Positions 8,105 to 15,941 are shown, numbered from the stretch's first letter. The stretch is DNA of 64,000 nucleotides from Candidatus Mediterraneibacter excrementavium (GCA_019120275.1 DWVL01000008.1:1-64000); one strand, 5' to 3'. The notes: generated from the letters alone by a model not told the origin. Numbers and translations: made by a program.

Positions 8105-8626
8105 ATGAATGAACTGGATATCACCAACGCGGTGAAAGCCGTGCTGGATCAGATGAAAGAGACAGCTCCCGCCCAGGACAAGCCACATGTCTGTAAATGT
8201 AAGAAACGTCAGATGACACTTGCGCTCGCCAATGCTCTGATTGAAAAGGTGAAGGCAAAGGCAGAGGAGATGGGAATAAATGTTGTGATCGCTGTCTCAG
8301 ACAAATCCGGGAGACCGGTAGCTGTCCAGTGTATGGACGGCGCTTACATAGCTAGTTTTGACATAGCAGTAAATAAGACTTACACTTCCGCAAGTCTGAA
8401 AATGTCCACTGAACAGCTGAGTCACTTGAGCCAGCCGGGACAGGATTTGTATGGAATACAATTTACGAACAATGGTAAGATCGTAATCTTCGGCGGAGGC
8501 GAAGTCCTGGAAGATGACGGACATATTGTCGGTGCACTGGGAGTAAGCGGTGGATCGGCGGCGGAAGACACAGCTATAGCAGCTTACGGAAAACAAGTCT
8601 TTAAGGAGGTATTAGAGTGTCTGTAA
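8105..8626 (+). CDS. GlcG/HbpS-like (PduO C-terminal type) protein, BMC cargo
   Basis: The 173-residue protein begins with a short helix (NELDITNAVKAVLDQM) that looks like an encapsulation peptide, then a linker with CKCKK, then a GlcG/HbpS domain from about residue 35. This domain forms the C-terminal half of PduO and occurs alone in many sugar-degrading BMC loci; relatives bind heme or cobalamin derivatives. Here the adenosyltransferase half of PduO is absent, fitting a B12-independent system. Its role may be redox or cofactor handling inside the shell, but no enzymatic activity is established. It is 11 nt after the aldolase and overlaps the next gene by 10 nt. Confidence 0.85.
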   Translation: MNELDITNAVKAVLDQMKETAPAQDKPHVCKCKKRQMTLALANALIEKVKAKAEEMGINVVIAVSDKSGRPVAVQCMDGAYIASFDIAVNKTYTSASLKMSTEQLSHLSQPGQDLYGIQFTNNGKIVIFGGGEVLEDDGHIVGALGVSGGSAAEDTAIAAYGKQVFKEVLECL

Positions 8627-10005
8627 ATGAACAGATGGTTCAGGACATTGTACAGGAAGTGATGGCAAAGATGCAGATCGCATCGGATGTGTCAGGAGAC
8701 AGAGGTGTATTCACTGACATGAATGAAGCGATCGAAGCTGCAAAGAAATCACAGAAAATCGTTGCCAGAATGTCCCTGGATCACAGAGAAAAAGTTATCT
8801 CCAATATTCGTAAAAAGATTAAGGAGAACGCAGAAATTCTTGCACGCATGGGCGTACAGGAAACCGGCATGGGAAATGTCGGACACAAGATTCTGAAACA
8901 TCAACTCGTTGCTGAGAAGACTCCGGGAACAGAGGATATCACAACAACAGCATGGTCAGGAGACAGAGGACTTACTCTTATCGAGATGGGACCGTTCGGG
9001 GTTATCGGCGCGATTACGCCGTGTACGAACCCGAGTGAGACAGTGCTCTGCAACACGATAGGAATGTTCGCGGCAGGAAATACAGTTGTATTTAACCCGC
9101 ATCCGGCAGCAATCAAAACATCTATCTACGCGATCAACCTGGTAAATGAGGCATCGGTAGAGGCAGGCGGTCCGGATAATATTGCCTGCACGGTCGAGCA
9201 TCCTACACTTGAGACAAGCAATATAATGATGAAACATCCTGCAATCCAGCTTATTGCTGCGACAGGCGGCCCGGGAGTCGTTACGGCAGTGTTGTCCTCA
9301 GGAAGAAGAGGAATCGGAGCAGGCGCGGGAAATCCGCCTGCGCTGGTAGATGAGACGGCAGACATCAGAAAAGCTGCAGAGGATATTGTAAATGGATGTA
9401 CATTTGATAATAATCTTCCGTGTATTGCCGAGAAAGAGATCGTAGCTGTAGATTCGGTTGTGGATGAACTGATGAATTATATGATCAATGAGCAGGGATG
9501 CTATCTTATATCAAAAGAAGAGCAGGACGCTCTTACAGCTGTTGTCTTAAAAGACGGGAAATTGAACAGAAAATGTGTGGGACGCGATGCTAAAACGCTG
9601 CTTGGCATGATTGGTATCACAGTTCCGGACAACATCAGATGTATCACATTTGAGGGTCCGAAGGAGCATCCGCTGATTGCGACAGAGCTCATGATGCCGA
9701 TCCTCGGCGTGGTAAGGGCGAAGGATTTTGACGATGCTGTAGAGCAGGCTGTATGGCTCGAGCACGGCAACCGTCACTCCGCACACATCCATTCTAAGAA
9801 CGTTGATAATATCACAAAATATGCGAAAGCGATCGATACGGCAATCCTCGTAAAGAACGGGCCGTCTTATGCAGCTCTGGGCTTCGGAGGCGAAGGATTC
9901 TGCACATTTACAATCGCCAGCAGGACAGGAGAAGGTCTGACGAGCGCGAGCACATTCACAAAGAGAAGACGCTGCGTAATGACAGACAGTTTGTGCATAC
10001 GTTAA
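8617..10005 (+). CDS. pduP: CoA-acylating aldehyde dehydrogenase, BMC cargo
   Basis: The 462-residue protein is full length for the PduP/EutE family, which oxidises an aldehyde with NAD and CoA to an acyl-CoA. The catalytic cysteine is C269 in DNNLPCIAEKE, and the Rossmann segment and the conserved end (FTKRRRCVMTDSLCIR) are present. The first 20 residues (SVNEQMVQDIVQEVMAKMQ) are a classic N-terminal encapsulation peptide. The start is GTG at 8617, six nt after AAGGAGGT. In this locus the substrate is expected to be lactaldehyde (to lactyl-CoA), or propionaldehyde if a diol dehydratase acts elsewhere. NADH formed here can be reoxidised by the alcohol dehydrogenases of the operon. Confidence 0.93.
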   Translation: MSVNEQMVQDIVQEVMAKMQIASDVSGDRGVFTDMNEAIEAAKKSQKIVARMSLDHREKVISNIRKKIKENAEILARMGVQETGMGNVGHKILKHQLVAEKTPGTEDITTTAWSGDRGLTLIEMGPFGVIGAITPCTNPSETVLCNTIGMFAAGNTVVFNPHPAAIKTSIYAINLVNEASVEAGGPDNIACTVEHPTLETSNIMMKHPAIQLIAATGGPGVVTAVLSSGRRGIGAGAGNPPALVDETADIRKAAEDIVNGCTFDNNLPCIAEKEIVAVDSVVDELMNYMINEQGCYLISKEEQDALTAVVLKDGKLNRKCVGRDAKTLLGMIGITVPDNIRCITFEGPKEHPLIATELMMPILGVVRAKDFDDAVEQAVWLEHGNRHSAHIHSKNVDNITKYAKAIDTAILVKNGPSYAALGFGGEGFCTFTIASRTGEGLTSASTFTKRRRCVMTDSLCIR

Positions 10006-10022
10006 GCCATGCACTTATGACA

Positions 10023-10064
10023 CAGAAATATGTATGCAGACTTGTCTGCAGATACATATTTCTG
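10023..10064 (+). other. Strong stem-loop after the aldehyde dehydrogenase gene
   Basis: Left arm 10023-10041 and right arm 10044-10064 pair over 19 bp around a TT turn, with one 2-nt bulge on the right. It lies 17 nt after the pduP-like stop codon, begins the 314-bp gap before the Zn-alcohol dehydrogenase, and has no U-run. It could protect the upstream transcript end or mark a processing site between highly and weakly expressed parts of the operon. Confidence 0.65.
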
Positions 10065-10067
10065 GGG

Positions 10068-10292
10068 CAGAAGTATACGGCGCACGCCGACAGCGAGATG
10101 AGCGAAGCGGAATCGAGCTGTGCATGGCGTAAAAGGCCGGGAGATGACAGAAGTATACGGCGCACGCCGACAGCGAGATGAGCGAAGCGGAATCGAGCTG
10201 TGCATGGCGTAAAAGGCCGGGAGATGGCAGAAGTATACGGCGCACGCCGACAGCGAGATGAGCGAAGCGGAATCGAGCTGTGCATGGCGTAA
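10068..10292 (+). repeat. 80-bp tandem repeat, 2.8 copies, inside the BMC operon
   Basis: Units start at 10068, 10148 and 10228 with an exact 80-bp period; the third is cut at about 65 bp. Copies differ at hardly any position. Each unit contains CGGCG-CA-CGCCG and longer complementary arms (ACAGC/GCTGT and ACGCC/GGCGT) around GAGCGAAGCGGAATCGAG. With the stem-loop at 10023 this fills the whole gap between two cargo genes; I see no gene in it. Open frames on both strands here are translations of the repeat. Confidence 0.88.
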
Positions 10293-10319
10293 GGAAAACA
10301 GAAACAGGAGGTAGATAAC

Positions 10320-11531
10320 ATGGAAATGAATTCCGCAAATGTGGAAGCCGTTGTTAAACAGGTGCTTGAGAGCATGCTGGACAAGAAGATTCCGGCATCA
10401 GGCTCACAGCCGGCGGCAAGCCAGGCAATTCCGAAGACAGCACATGTCGCTATGCTGACTTCACTTGAGCATTATGATATAAAAGAATTCCCGATTCCGG
10501 AAGTAGGGGATGGCGATATCCTTGTAAAGGTAGAGGGATGCGGTATCTGCGGAACCGATGCTCATGAATTTAAGAAAGACCCGTTCGGACTCATTCCTGT
10601 AGCACTCGGACACGAGGGAACAGGCGAGATCGTCAAGATGGGTAAAAACGTTAAGACAGACAGTGCAGGAAAACCGCTGAAAGTCGGAGATAAAGTCGTT
10701 ACATGTATGATCTTCAAAGATGACCCGGATATCGAGATGTTCGACCTGAACAAGAAGAACGTGGGAGGCGCTGATGTATACGGACTGCTTCCGGATGATG
10801 ACATTCATCTGAACGGATGGTTCTCAGACTACATCCTCATCCGTGAAGGATCTTCCGTATTCAACGTAAGCGACCTTGATCTTGATTCCAGAATCCTCAT
10901 CGAGCCATGTGCAGTTCTTGTACATGCAGTAGAGAGAGCGAAGACAACAGGAATCTTAAGATTCAACAGCAGAGTTGTCGTACAGGGATGCGGACCGATC
11001 GGTCTGATCTGTATCGCAGTTCTCCGTACACTGGGTATCGAGAATATCGTCGCAGTAGACGGCAATCAGCAGAGACTTGACTTCGCGAAGAGAATGGGCG
11101 CTGATAAGTCCGTAAACTTCATGGAGTACAAAGGCATCGAGGCTCTTTCGGGAGCAGTCAAAGACGCATTCGGCGGACACCTTGCAGATTTCGCATTCCA
11201 GTGCACGGGATCACCGGCAGCACATGCGAACATTTACAAATTTATCCGCAACGGCGGCGGACTTTGCGAGCTCGGATTCTTCATCAACGGCGGAGACGCT
11301 ACGATCAATCCGCACTTTGACCTCTGCTCCAAAGAGATCAATCTGGTCGGCTCCTGGGTATACACACTGAGAGATTATGCGACTACATTTGATTTCCTGA
11401 AGAGAGCACAGGCAATCGGACTTCCGATGAAAGAACTGATCACTCACAGATTCCCGCTTGAGGAGATCAATGAGGCTCACAAGACAAATCTTGCACAGAA
11501 AGGCCTTAAGATCGCTATCGTTAATAAATAA
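10320..11531 (+). CDS. Zinc-type alcohol dehydrogenase with encapsulation peptide
   Basis: The 403-residue protein has an N-terminal amphipathic helix (NSANVEAVVKQVLESMLDKK), a Ala/Ser/Pro linker to about residue 45, and a medium-chain dehydrogenase domain (GroES-like then Rossmann). Catalytic zinc ligands are visible in GICGTDAHEF and GHEGTG, with EPCAV as third region; NAD binding is GCGPIG. The four-cysteine structural zinc lobe of many relatives is absent: only one Cys occurs in that region (VVTCMIFKDD). Threonine/sorbitol dehydrogenase-like. It is a BMC cargo enzyme that probably reduces lactaldehyde or oxidises a diol; its substrate is not established. AGGAGGT lies 8 nt before the start. 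Confidence 0.88.
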   Translation: MEMNSANVEAVVKQVLESMLDKKIPASGSQPAASQAIPKTAHVAMLTSLEHYDIKEFPIPEVGDGDILVKVEGCGICGTDAHEFKKDPFGLIPVALGHEGTGEIVKMGKNVKTDSAGKPLKVGDKVVTCMIFKDDPDIEMFDLNKKNVGGADVYGLLPDDDIHLNGWFSDYILIREGSSVFNVSDLDLDSRILIEPCAVLVHAVERAKTTGILRFNSRVVVQGCGPIGLICIAVLRTLGIENIVAVDGNQQRLDFAKRMGADKSVNFMEYKGIEALSGAVKDAFGGHLADFAFQCTGSPAAHANIYKFIRNGGGLCELGFFINGGDATINPHFDLCSKEINLVGSWVYTLRDYATTFDFLKRAQAIGLPMKELITHRFPLEEINEAHKTNLAQKGLKIAIVNK

Positions 11532-11542
11532 GGTGGATCATT

Positions 11543-11896
11543 ATGGGAGAAGCAGTAGGTATGTTGGAGGTCTTCGGGCTGGCCACGGCATTTGCGGCGG
11601 CTGATGCCGGATGCAAAGCCGGCGATGTATGGCTCGAGAAATTCGACAAAAATAAACCGGCGAATGCAGATGAATTACCTGTACCGCTGATCGTCATGGT
11701 CAAATTCCGCGGAAGCGTATCCGATGTCACGGCAGCGCTTGAAGCGGCAAAGGCGAGAGCTGAAGAGCTTGCGGGCGTTGTAACCGAGTATGAGATCGCA
11801 AGACCGACAGAGGATACGGAGAAAATGCTGAAGCTTACCGGATTAGATAAAGGTGAACCACATATCATCAACGAAAAAGATATTGAAGAGATTTAG
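11543..11896 (+). CDS. BMC-domain shell protein with pore-loop insertion and C-terminal tail
   Basis: This 117-residue protein has one BMC domain but departs from PduA-type hexamers. Where the pore loop normally reads KIGSG, an insertion KFDKNKPANADELPVPL (about residues 32-48) is found. A tail of about 25 residues (KLTGLDKGEPHIINEKDIEEI) follows the domain. The conserved start (AVGMLEVFGLATAFAAADA) and the second alpha/beta unit are intact. It should form a hexameric shell tile with a modified or blocked pore. It is 11 nt after the Zn-alcohol dehydrogenase, with AAGGTGG upstream. Confidence 0.87.
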   Translation: MGEAVGMLEVFGLATAFAAADAGCKAGDVWLEKFDKNKPANADELPVPLIVMVKFRGSVSDVTAALEAAKARAEELAGVVTEYEIARPTEDTEKMLKLTGLDKGEPHIINEKDIEEI

Positions 11897-11909
11897 GAGG
11901 AAATGAACA

Positions 11910-12191
11910 ATGGCAATGGCACAGCAGGCATTAGGAATGGTTGAGACAAGAGGACTCACAGCAGCGATCGAGGCTGCAGATGCAATGACAAAAGCAGCAG
12001 AGGTAACGCTGGTTGGAACAGAGAAGATCGGCAGCGGACTTGTAACAGTTATGGTACGCGGTGATGTAGGAGCTGTTAAGGCTGCAGTTGAGACTGGAGC
12101 AGACGCTGCAGGAAGACTCGGCGAGCTCGTAGCTACGCACGTGATCCCGAGACCGCACAACGATGTTGAGAAGATCCTTCCTACTGTATAG
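11910..12191 (+). CDS. BMC-H shell protein (PduA/PduJ-like)
   Basis: This is a canonical 93-residue BMC hexamer subunit: [20 protein letters not shown] at the start, pore motif KIGSG (about 40-44), and [14 protein letters not shown] at the end. It should be the main facet protein of the shell and let small polar metabolites through its pore. It is about 88 percent identical to the BMC domain encoded at 12663-12941, with long stretches of identical nucleotides, showing a recent duplication or gene conversion. AGGAGG lies at 11896-11901. Confidence 0.95.
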   Translation: MAMAQQALGMVETRGLTAAIEAADAMTKAAEVTLVGTEKIGSGLVTVMVRGDVGAVKAAVETGADAAGRLGELVATHVIPRPHNDVEKILPTV

Positions 12192-12238
12192 TCATACTGC
12201 TTGCGGGAGGTCCCTAATTAAAGCAAAGGAGCAGTCTC

Positions 12239-12523
12239 ATGGGAAACGCGTATGGATTTTTTGAGGTCCCAAGTGTTACAGCGGCAGTTGTTGCTGTAGA
12301 TATCATGTGCAAGACAGCGGATGTACATTTCGTCACATGGGAAAAGAAGCTGGGCGGACGCCTGGTCACCATCATTATCCGCGGCGATGTATCTGCTGTC
12401 AAGCAGGCCGTTGAAGCTGCTGAAGCAAACGGAATTAAAAAGCCTGTGTGCGCTGTAGTGATCCCGAGCCCCCATGAGGAGGTACTGAAGATCGTAAACG
12501 GCAGTGCGAACAGGATAGAGTAG
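12239..12523 (+). CDS. BMC-H shell protein, divergent
   Basis: The 94-residue protein has a single BMC domain ([19 protein letters not shown] at the N-terminus, [13 protein letters not shown] at the C-terminus). The pore loop is KKLGGRL rather than KIGSGL, placing an arginine and a double glycine near the pore, so its permeability should differ from its neighbours. Cysteines occur in the first helix (IMCKTADV) and near the end (PVCAVV). The ribosome site AAAGGAG lies 8 nt before the ATG. It sits between the two near-identical BMC-H genes. Confidence 0.9.
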   Translation: MGNAYGFFEVPSVTAAVVAVDIMCKTADVHFVTWEKKLGGRLVTIIIRGDVSAVKQAVEAAEANGIKKPVCAVVIPSPHEEVLKIVNGSANRIE

Positions 12524-12536
12524 GAGGCAGTTTAAG

Positions 12537-12941
12537 ATGGCAGAAGAAAAGAAAACCACAACAGCCAAAGCGCCGGCTAAAACTGTACGAAGAGTAAGAA
12601 ATACGGCGCAGAAGGCGGAAACAGTACAGGAAAAAACAACAGTTCAGAAGGAGGAACGGAAAATGTCACAGGAAGCATTAGGAATGGTTGAAACAAGAGG
12701 TCTGGTAGCATCAATCGAGGCAGCAGATACAATGTTAAAAGCAGCGAACGTAGTTCTGGTTGGAACAGAGAAGATCGGCAGCGGACTTGTAACAGTTATG
12801 GTACGCGGCGATGTAGGAGCTGTTAAATCAGCAGTTGAGTCCGGAGCAGAGGCTGCAGGAAGACTCGGCGAGCTCGTAGCTACACATGTAATCCCGAGAC
12901 CGCACAATGATGTGGAGAAGATTCTTCCGGTTCTCAAATAA
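12537..12941 (+). CDS. BMC-H shell protein with 42-residue N-terminal extension
   Basis: The full product has 134 residues. Residues 1-42 form a low-complexity Lys/Thr/Ala/Glu-rich extension, and residues 43-134 are a canonical BMC-H domain with pore KIGSG. The first start has AGGAGG at 12522-12527. A second ATG at 12663, exactly where the canonical BMC-H sequence begins, has its own AAGGAGG at 12648-12654 with 8-nt spacing. The gene can therefore yield both a 134-residue and a 92-residue form. Because both termini of BMC-H lie on the concave face, the extension would project from that face and could bind a partner or alter assembly. That role is inferred. Confidence 0.88.
   Translation: MAEEKKTTTAKAPAKTVRRVRNTAQKAETVQEKTTVQKEERKMSQEALGMVETRGLVASIEAADTMLKAANVVLVGTEKIGSGLVTVMVRGDVGAVKSAVESGAEAAGRLGELVATHVIPRPHNDVEKILPVLK
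12648..12665 (+). promoter_or_regulatory. Internal ribosome site and start codon within the extended BMC-H gene
   Basis: AAGGAGG (12648-12654) and ATG (12663-12665) lie in frame inside the gene, in a stretch that also encodes KEERKM. Strength and spacing equal those of the other starts in the operon. The product would be the plain 92-residue hexamer subunit. Confidence 0.65.
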
Positions 12942-12990
12942 TTCAGAATTATTGACAGGTCAGTAATCGTGTATTATTGACGGAGCAACC

Positions 12991-13023
12991 AGGGAACTGA
13001 CCGGGAAGCCGGATCAGTTCCCT
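12991..13023 (+). other. Stem-loop between BMC-H and pduL
   Basis: AGGGAACTGA (12991-13000) pairs with TCAGTTCCCT (13014-13023), and inside it CCGG-GAAG-CCGG forms a second stem with one bulged A. No U-run follows. It is likely an mRNA-stability or processing element. Just upstream TTGACA (12952-12957), 17 bp and TATTGA (12975-12980) could be a weak internal promoter. Confidence 0.6.
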
Positions 13024-13046
13024 GCAGATACAAGGAGAATCAAGAT

Positions 13047-13697
13047 ATGGATAACAGTAATGTGGCATTAATTACGAAGCTGGTCTTAGAGGCAGTAGAA
13101 AAGCAGAAATCATCCGATGATGCAGGTTTTCTTGTACCCATCGGTGTGTCCGCAAGACATATCCATCTTACACAGGAGCACGTGGAAGCGCTGTTTGGAA
13201 AAGGTTATCAGCTTACAAAGAAAAAGGAGCTGATGGGCGGACAGTTTGCATCCAATGAGACGGTTACGATCGTCGGCCTGAAATTGAGAGCGATCGAGAA
13301 CGTCAGAGTACTTGGCCCGGTCAGGAAACAGACACAGGTTGAGATCTCGGCGACAGATGCGATCAAACTCGGAGTTAAAGCTCCGATCAGAGAATCCGGC
13401 AAAATTGCAGGAAGTGCTCCGATCGCAGTTGTAGGTCCGAAAGGCGCGCTCTACCTTGACGAGGGATGCATCATTGCAATGCGTCACATCCATATGTCAC
13501 CGCGTGATGCTATGGCAGCCGGCGTACATGACGGCGATATCGTATCAGTAAAAGCGGACAATGAGAGAGGAACAATATTCAATCAGGTAAAGATCCGTGT
13601 GGACGACAGCTTTACTCTGGAAATGCACATCGATACAGATGAGGCGAACGCTGCAAAGATAGCATCCGGTGATACGGTGAGGATTTTATCATGCTGA
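13047..13697 (+). CDS. pduL: PduL phosphate acyltransferase, BMC cargo
   Basis: The 216-residue protein starts with an encapsulation-peptide helix (NSNVALITKLVLEAVEKQK) followed by two beta-barrel PduL repeats. Zinc-ligand histidines are seen in GVSARHIHLT (about residues 33-42) and MRHIHMSP (about 148-155). PduL transfers the acyl group from CoA to phosphate, recycling CoA inside the shell; the acyl phosphate leaves for ATP synthesis by a kinase that is not in this window. Here the acyl group is probably lactyl or propionyl. AAGGAG lies 12 nt before the ATG, and the gene overlaps the vertex protein gene by 7 nt. Confidence 0.93.
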   Translation: MDNSNVALITKLVLEAVEKQKSSDDAGFLVPIGVSARHIHLTQEHVEALFGKGYQLTKKKELMGGQFASNETVTIVGLKLRAIENVRVLGPVRKQTQVEISATDAIKLGVKAPIRESGKIAGSAPIAVVGPKGALYLDEGCIIAMRHIHMSPRDAMAAGVHDGDIVSVKADNERGTIFNQVKIRVDDSFTLEMHIDTDEANAAKIASGDTVRILSC

Positions 13698-13957
13698 TTG
13701 GAAAAGTTGTTGGAAGTGTTGTTTCAACACGCAAATGTGAAAATTTGGTCGGCAATAAGTTTATGATCGTGGATATTCTGGAGCATATGCACTCCGGCGC
13801 TGACCAGCTCATCGCGATCGATAAGATCGGCGCGGGCATCGGCGAGTACGTGCTTGTCGCACAGGGCAGCGCGGCCAGAATCGGCAGCGGAATGCCGGAA
13901 GCACCGATTGATGCTGCTATCGTAGGAATTATTGACGACGGATCAGGACTGGAGTAG
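13691..13957 (+). CDS. BMC vertex protein (EutN/CcmL family)
   Basis: The 88-residue protein begins MLIGKVVGSVVSTRK and has the central AVDxVGAG-like segment as AIDKIGAGIGEYVLVAQGSAAR, the OB-fold pattern of pentameric vertex proteins. It ends with DAAIVGIIDD. Twelve such pentamers cap the shell vertices. It is translated with 7-nt overlap from pduL. It is the only vertex gene in the locus. Confidence 0.93.
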   Translation: MLIGKVVGSVVSTRKCENLVGNKFMIVDILEHMHSGADQLIAIDKIGAGIGEYVLVAQGSAARIGSGMPEAPIDAAIVGIIDDGSGLE

Positions 13958-13964
13958 TGGAATT

Positions 13965-15287
13965 ATGGATATGAAAGAATTAAGCAGCATATTGCAGCAG
14001 AACGGTATCGTCGGTGCCGGTGGTGCAGGTTTCCCTACATACGCCAAGCTGGATGAGCGTGCGGAAACGATCATCCTGAACTGTGCAGAATGCGAACCGC
14101 TTCTGAGACTTCACAGACAGCTTCTGGAAAAGCATGCGTCTGAGATCGCAGACATGTTCCACACGATCGCAGAGACGGTTGGAGCAAAGGAAGCGATCAT
14201 CGGGATCAAGAAAGCTTACAGGAAGACGATCGAAGCGGTAAGTGCTGTGATCGACAAATATCCGGAAATGAGGCTCGGACTGCTGGATGAGGTATATCCC
14301 GCCGGCGATGAAGTAGTTCTTATTTATGAAGTGACAGGTAAAGTTGTCCGCCCCGGCGGACTTCCGATCGAGAGCGGCGTGGCTGTATTCAACGTGGAGA
14401 CGATTTACAATGCGTACAGGGCGCTGCACGAGAATACGCCTGTTGAGGATAAACTGGTATCCGTTGTTGCTGAGGTTGAACATCCCATTACGGTTCGTGT
14501 TCCAATCGGAACACCGCTAGATGAGGTTGTAGCCAAAGCGGGACATGTTACCACTCCGAATCCGGTATATTTTGTCGGCGGTCCTATGATGGGTAATATC
14601 GGTACAGGCGCACAGCCGGTTACAAAAACGACGAACGCGATCCTGGTACTGCCGGAAGACCATTATATCGTTCAGAAGAAATTAAAGAAGAATTCCATCG
14701 ACATGAAACGTGCAGCGGCATGCTGCTGTCAGTGTACGATGTGTACGGATCTGTGCCCGAGACATCTGCTCGGACATCCGATTGAGCCAAACAAGTTTAT
14801 GCTTGCAGCTACCTGCAAAGATATTCAGGAGCCGGACATCTTCGTGAATACGATGTTCTGTTCGTCCTGTGGTGTCTGTGAGCTGTACTCCTGCTTCCAG
14901 GGACTTTCACCGAGAAGCCTGATGGCCGAATACAAAGCCGGCTTAAGGGCGCACGGCATCAAGCCTCCGAAAGTGGAAGCGAAACCGGTCGGACCGGAGA
15001 GAGAGTACAGAAAAGTCCCGATGGAGAGACTGATGGCAAGAATCGATCTTACAAAATATAATAAAGAAGCGCCTCTGGATGAATCCGAGGTTGCTGTAAA
15101 GAAAGTTAAGATCATGATGAGCCAGCACATCGGAGCACCTGCATCTCCTGTCGTAAAGAAAGGCGATAAGGTGACGAAGGGACAGATGATCGCTGAACCC
15201 GGCAAGGGACTGAGCGTGGGCATCCATGCATCGGTTACGGGTACGGTGACCGAAGTAAATGACAAATATGTTATCATAGAGACATAG
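13965..15287 (+). CDS. pduS: PduS/RnfC-like iron-sulfur flavoprotein
   Basis: This 440-residue protein has an N-terminal RnfC/NuoF-like domain with the glycine-rich loop GIVGAGGAGFPTYAK and NCAECEPLL, which binds FMN and probably NADH. Next come a SLBB-like part and two 4Fe-4S motifs, CCCQCTMCTDLCP (about residue 255) and CSSCGVCELYSC (about 300). The C-terminus is a biotinyl-like barrel. In the Pdu system PduS is a flavin and iron-sulfur oxidoreductase associated with the shell protein PduT, which is encoded next. No cobalamin enzyme is present here, so it more likely moves electrons between the compartment and the cytoplasm. The start at 13965 follows GGAG with 10-nt spacing. Confidence 0.9.
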   Translation: MDMKELSSILQQNGIVGAGGAGFPTYAKLDERAETIILNCAECEPLLRLHRQLLEKHASEIADMFHTIAETVGAKEAIIGIKKAYRKTIEAVSAVIDKYPEMRLGLLDEVYPAGDEVVLIYEVTGKVVRPGGLPIESGVAVFNVETIYNAYRALHENTPVEDKLVSVVAEVEHPITVRVPIGTPLDEVVAKAGHVTTPNPVYFVGGPMMGNIGTGAQPVTKTTNAILVLPEDHYIVQKKLKKNSIDMKRAAACCCQCTMCTDLCPRHLLGHPIEPNKFMLAATCKDIQEPDIFVNTMFCSSCGVCELYSCFQGLSPRSLMAEYKAGLRAHGIKPPKVEAKPVGPEREYRKVPMERLMARIDLTKYNKEAPLDESEVAVKKVKIMMSQHIGAPASPVVKKGDKVTKGQMIAEPGKGLSVGIHASVTGTVTEVNDKYVIIET

Positions 15288-15303
15288 GAAGGACGTGCAG
15301 GCA

Positions 15304-15852
15304 ATGAGTAAGGCAATTGGAATGGTAGAATATAAGACTGTTTCAGCAGGTATTACTGCAACGGATGCAATGGTAAAGACCTCTGAAGTCAGTATAATTG
15401 AAGCTCAGACAGTATGTCCGGGTAAATATATTGCGATCATTACAGGTGACTTAAGCGCCGTAAAAGCAGCGGTAGACAATGCCAAAGAGCTGCACGGTTT
15501 CCACCTGATCGATAGTTTTGTGCTCGGCAACCCGCATGAATCTATTTTCCCGGCGATCTATGGGGCATCTAAGATCGAGGATGTATCCGCACTCGGTATT
15601 TTTGAGACATATGATGCGGCATCCATCATCGTTGCAGCTGATGAAGCGGCTAAGACGGCGATCGTTGATCTGATCGAACTTCGTATCGCAAGAGGTATGT
15701 GTGGTAAATCATACATGCTGCTGACAGGAGAGGTTGCTGCTGTAGAGGCAGCGATCGAACGGGCAAAAGAAGCGGTGAAAGACAGAGGAATGTTCCTCGA
15801 TGCGTCTGTTATCGCTCATCCGGATGCCCAGATCCGCGACGCAATTTTATAA
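15304..15852 (+). CDS. pduT: Tandem-BMC trimeric shell protein (PduT-like)
   Basis: The 182-residue protein contains two BMC domains, about residues 3-85 and 95-180. Cys38, in QTVCPGK, is at the same position as the cysteine that in PduT trimers binds a 4Fe-4S cluster in the central pore. It lies directly after the PduS-like gene, the partner expected to deliver electrons. A GTG three codons earlier is too close to the ribosome site AGGAAGGA, so the ATG at 15304 is preferred. It should be a shell tile that conducts electrons. Confidence 0.92.
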   Translation: MSKAIGMVEYKTVSAGITATDAMVKTSEVSIIEAQTVCPGKYIAIITGDLSAVKAAVDNAKELHGFHLIDSFVLGNPHESIFPAIYGASKIEDVSALGIFETYDAASIIVAADEAAKTAIVDLIELRIARGMCGKSYMLLTGEVAAVEAAIERAKEAVKDRGMFLDASVIAHPDAQIRDAIL

Positions 15853-15858
15853 CAGCTT

Positions 15859-15941
15859 AGAACAGACAGGCTCTCCCCTGCTTATAACTGCAGTAATCCG
15901 GCTTGAGACCGAATATGCAGAGCGGTCGGAGGGTCTGTTCT
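15859..15941 (+). other. Inverted repeat between BMC-T and the deoR-type gene
   Basis: AGAACAGAC (15859-15867) is complementary to GTCTGTTCT (15933-15941), and GACCG/CGGTC pairs nested inside. It fills the 111-bp gap before the regulator. It could be an RNA structure at the end of the shell genes or part of an operator. There is no U-run. Confidence 0.4.

Noticed and set aside
10068..10292. CRISPR array
   Set aside because: Units are contiguous and identical over their whole 80 bp; there are no unique spacers and no cas genes.
10002..10384. Several overlapping minus-strand open frames with Arg/Ser-rich repeats
   Set aside because: They are translations of the 80-bp tandem repeat and have no ribosome sites or homology-like features.
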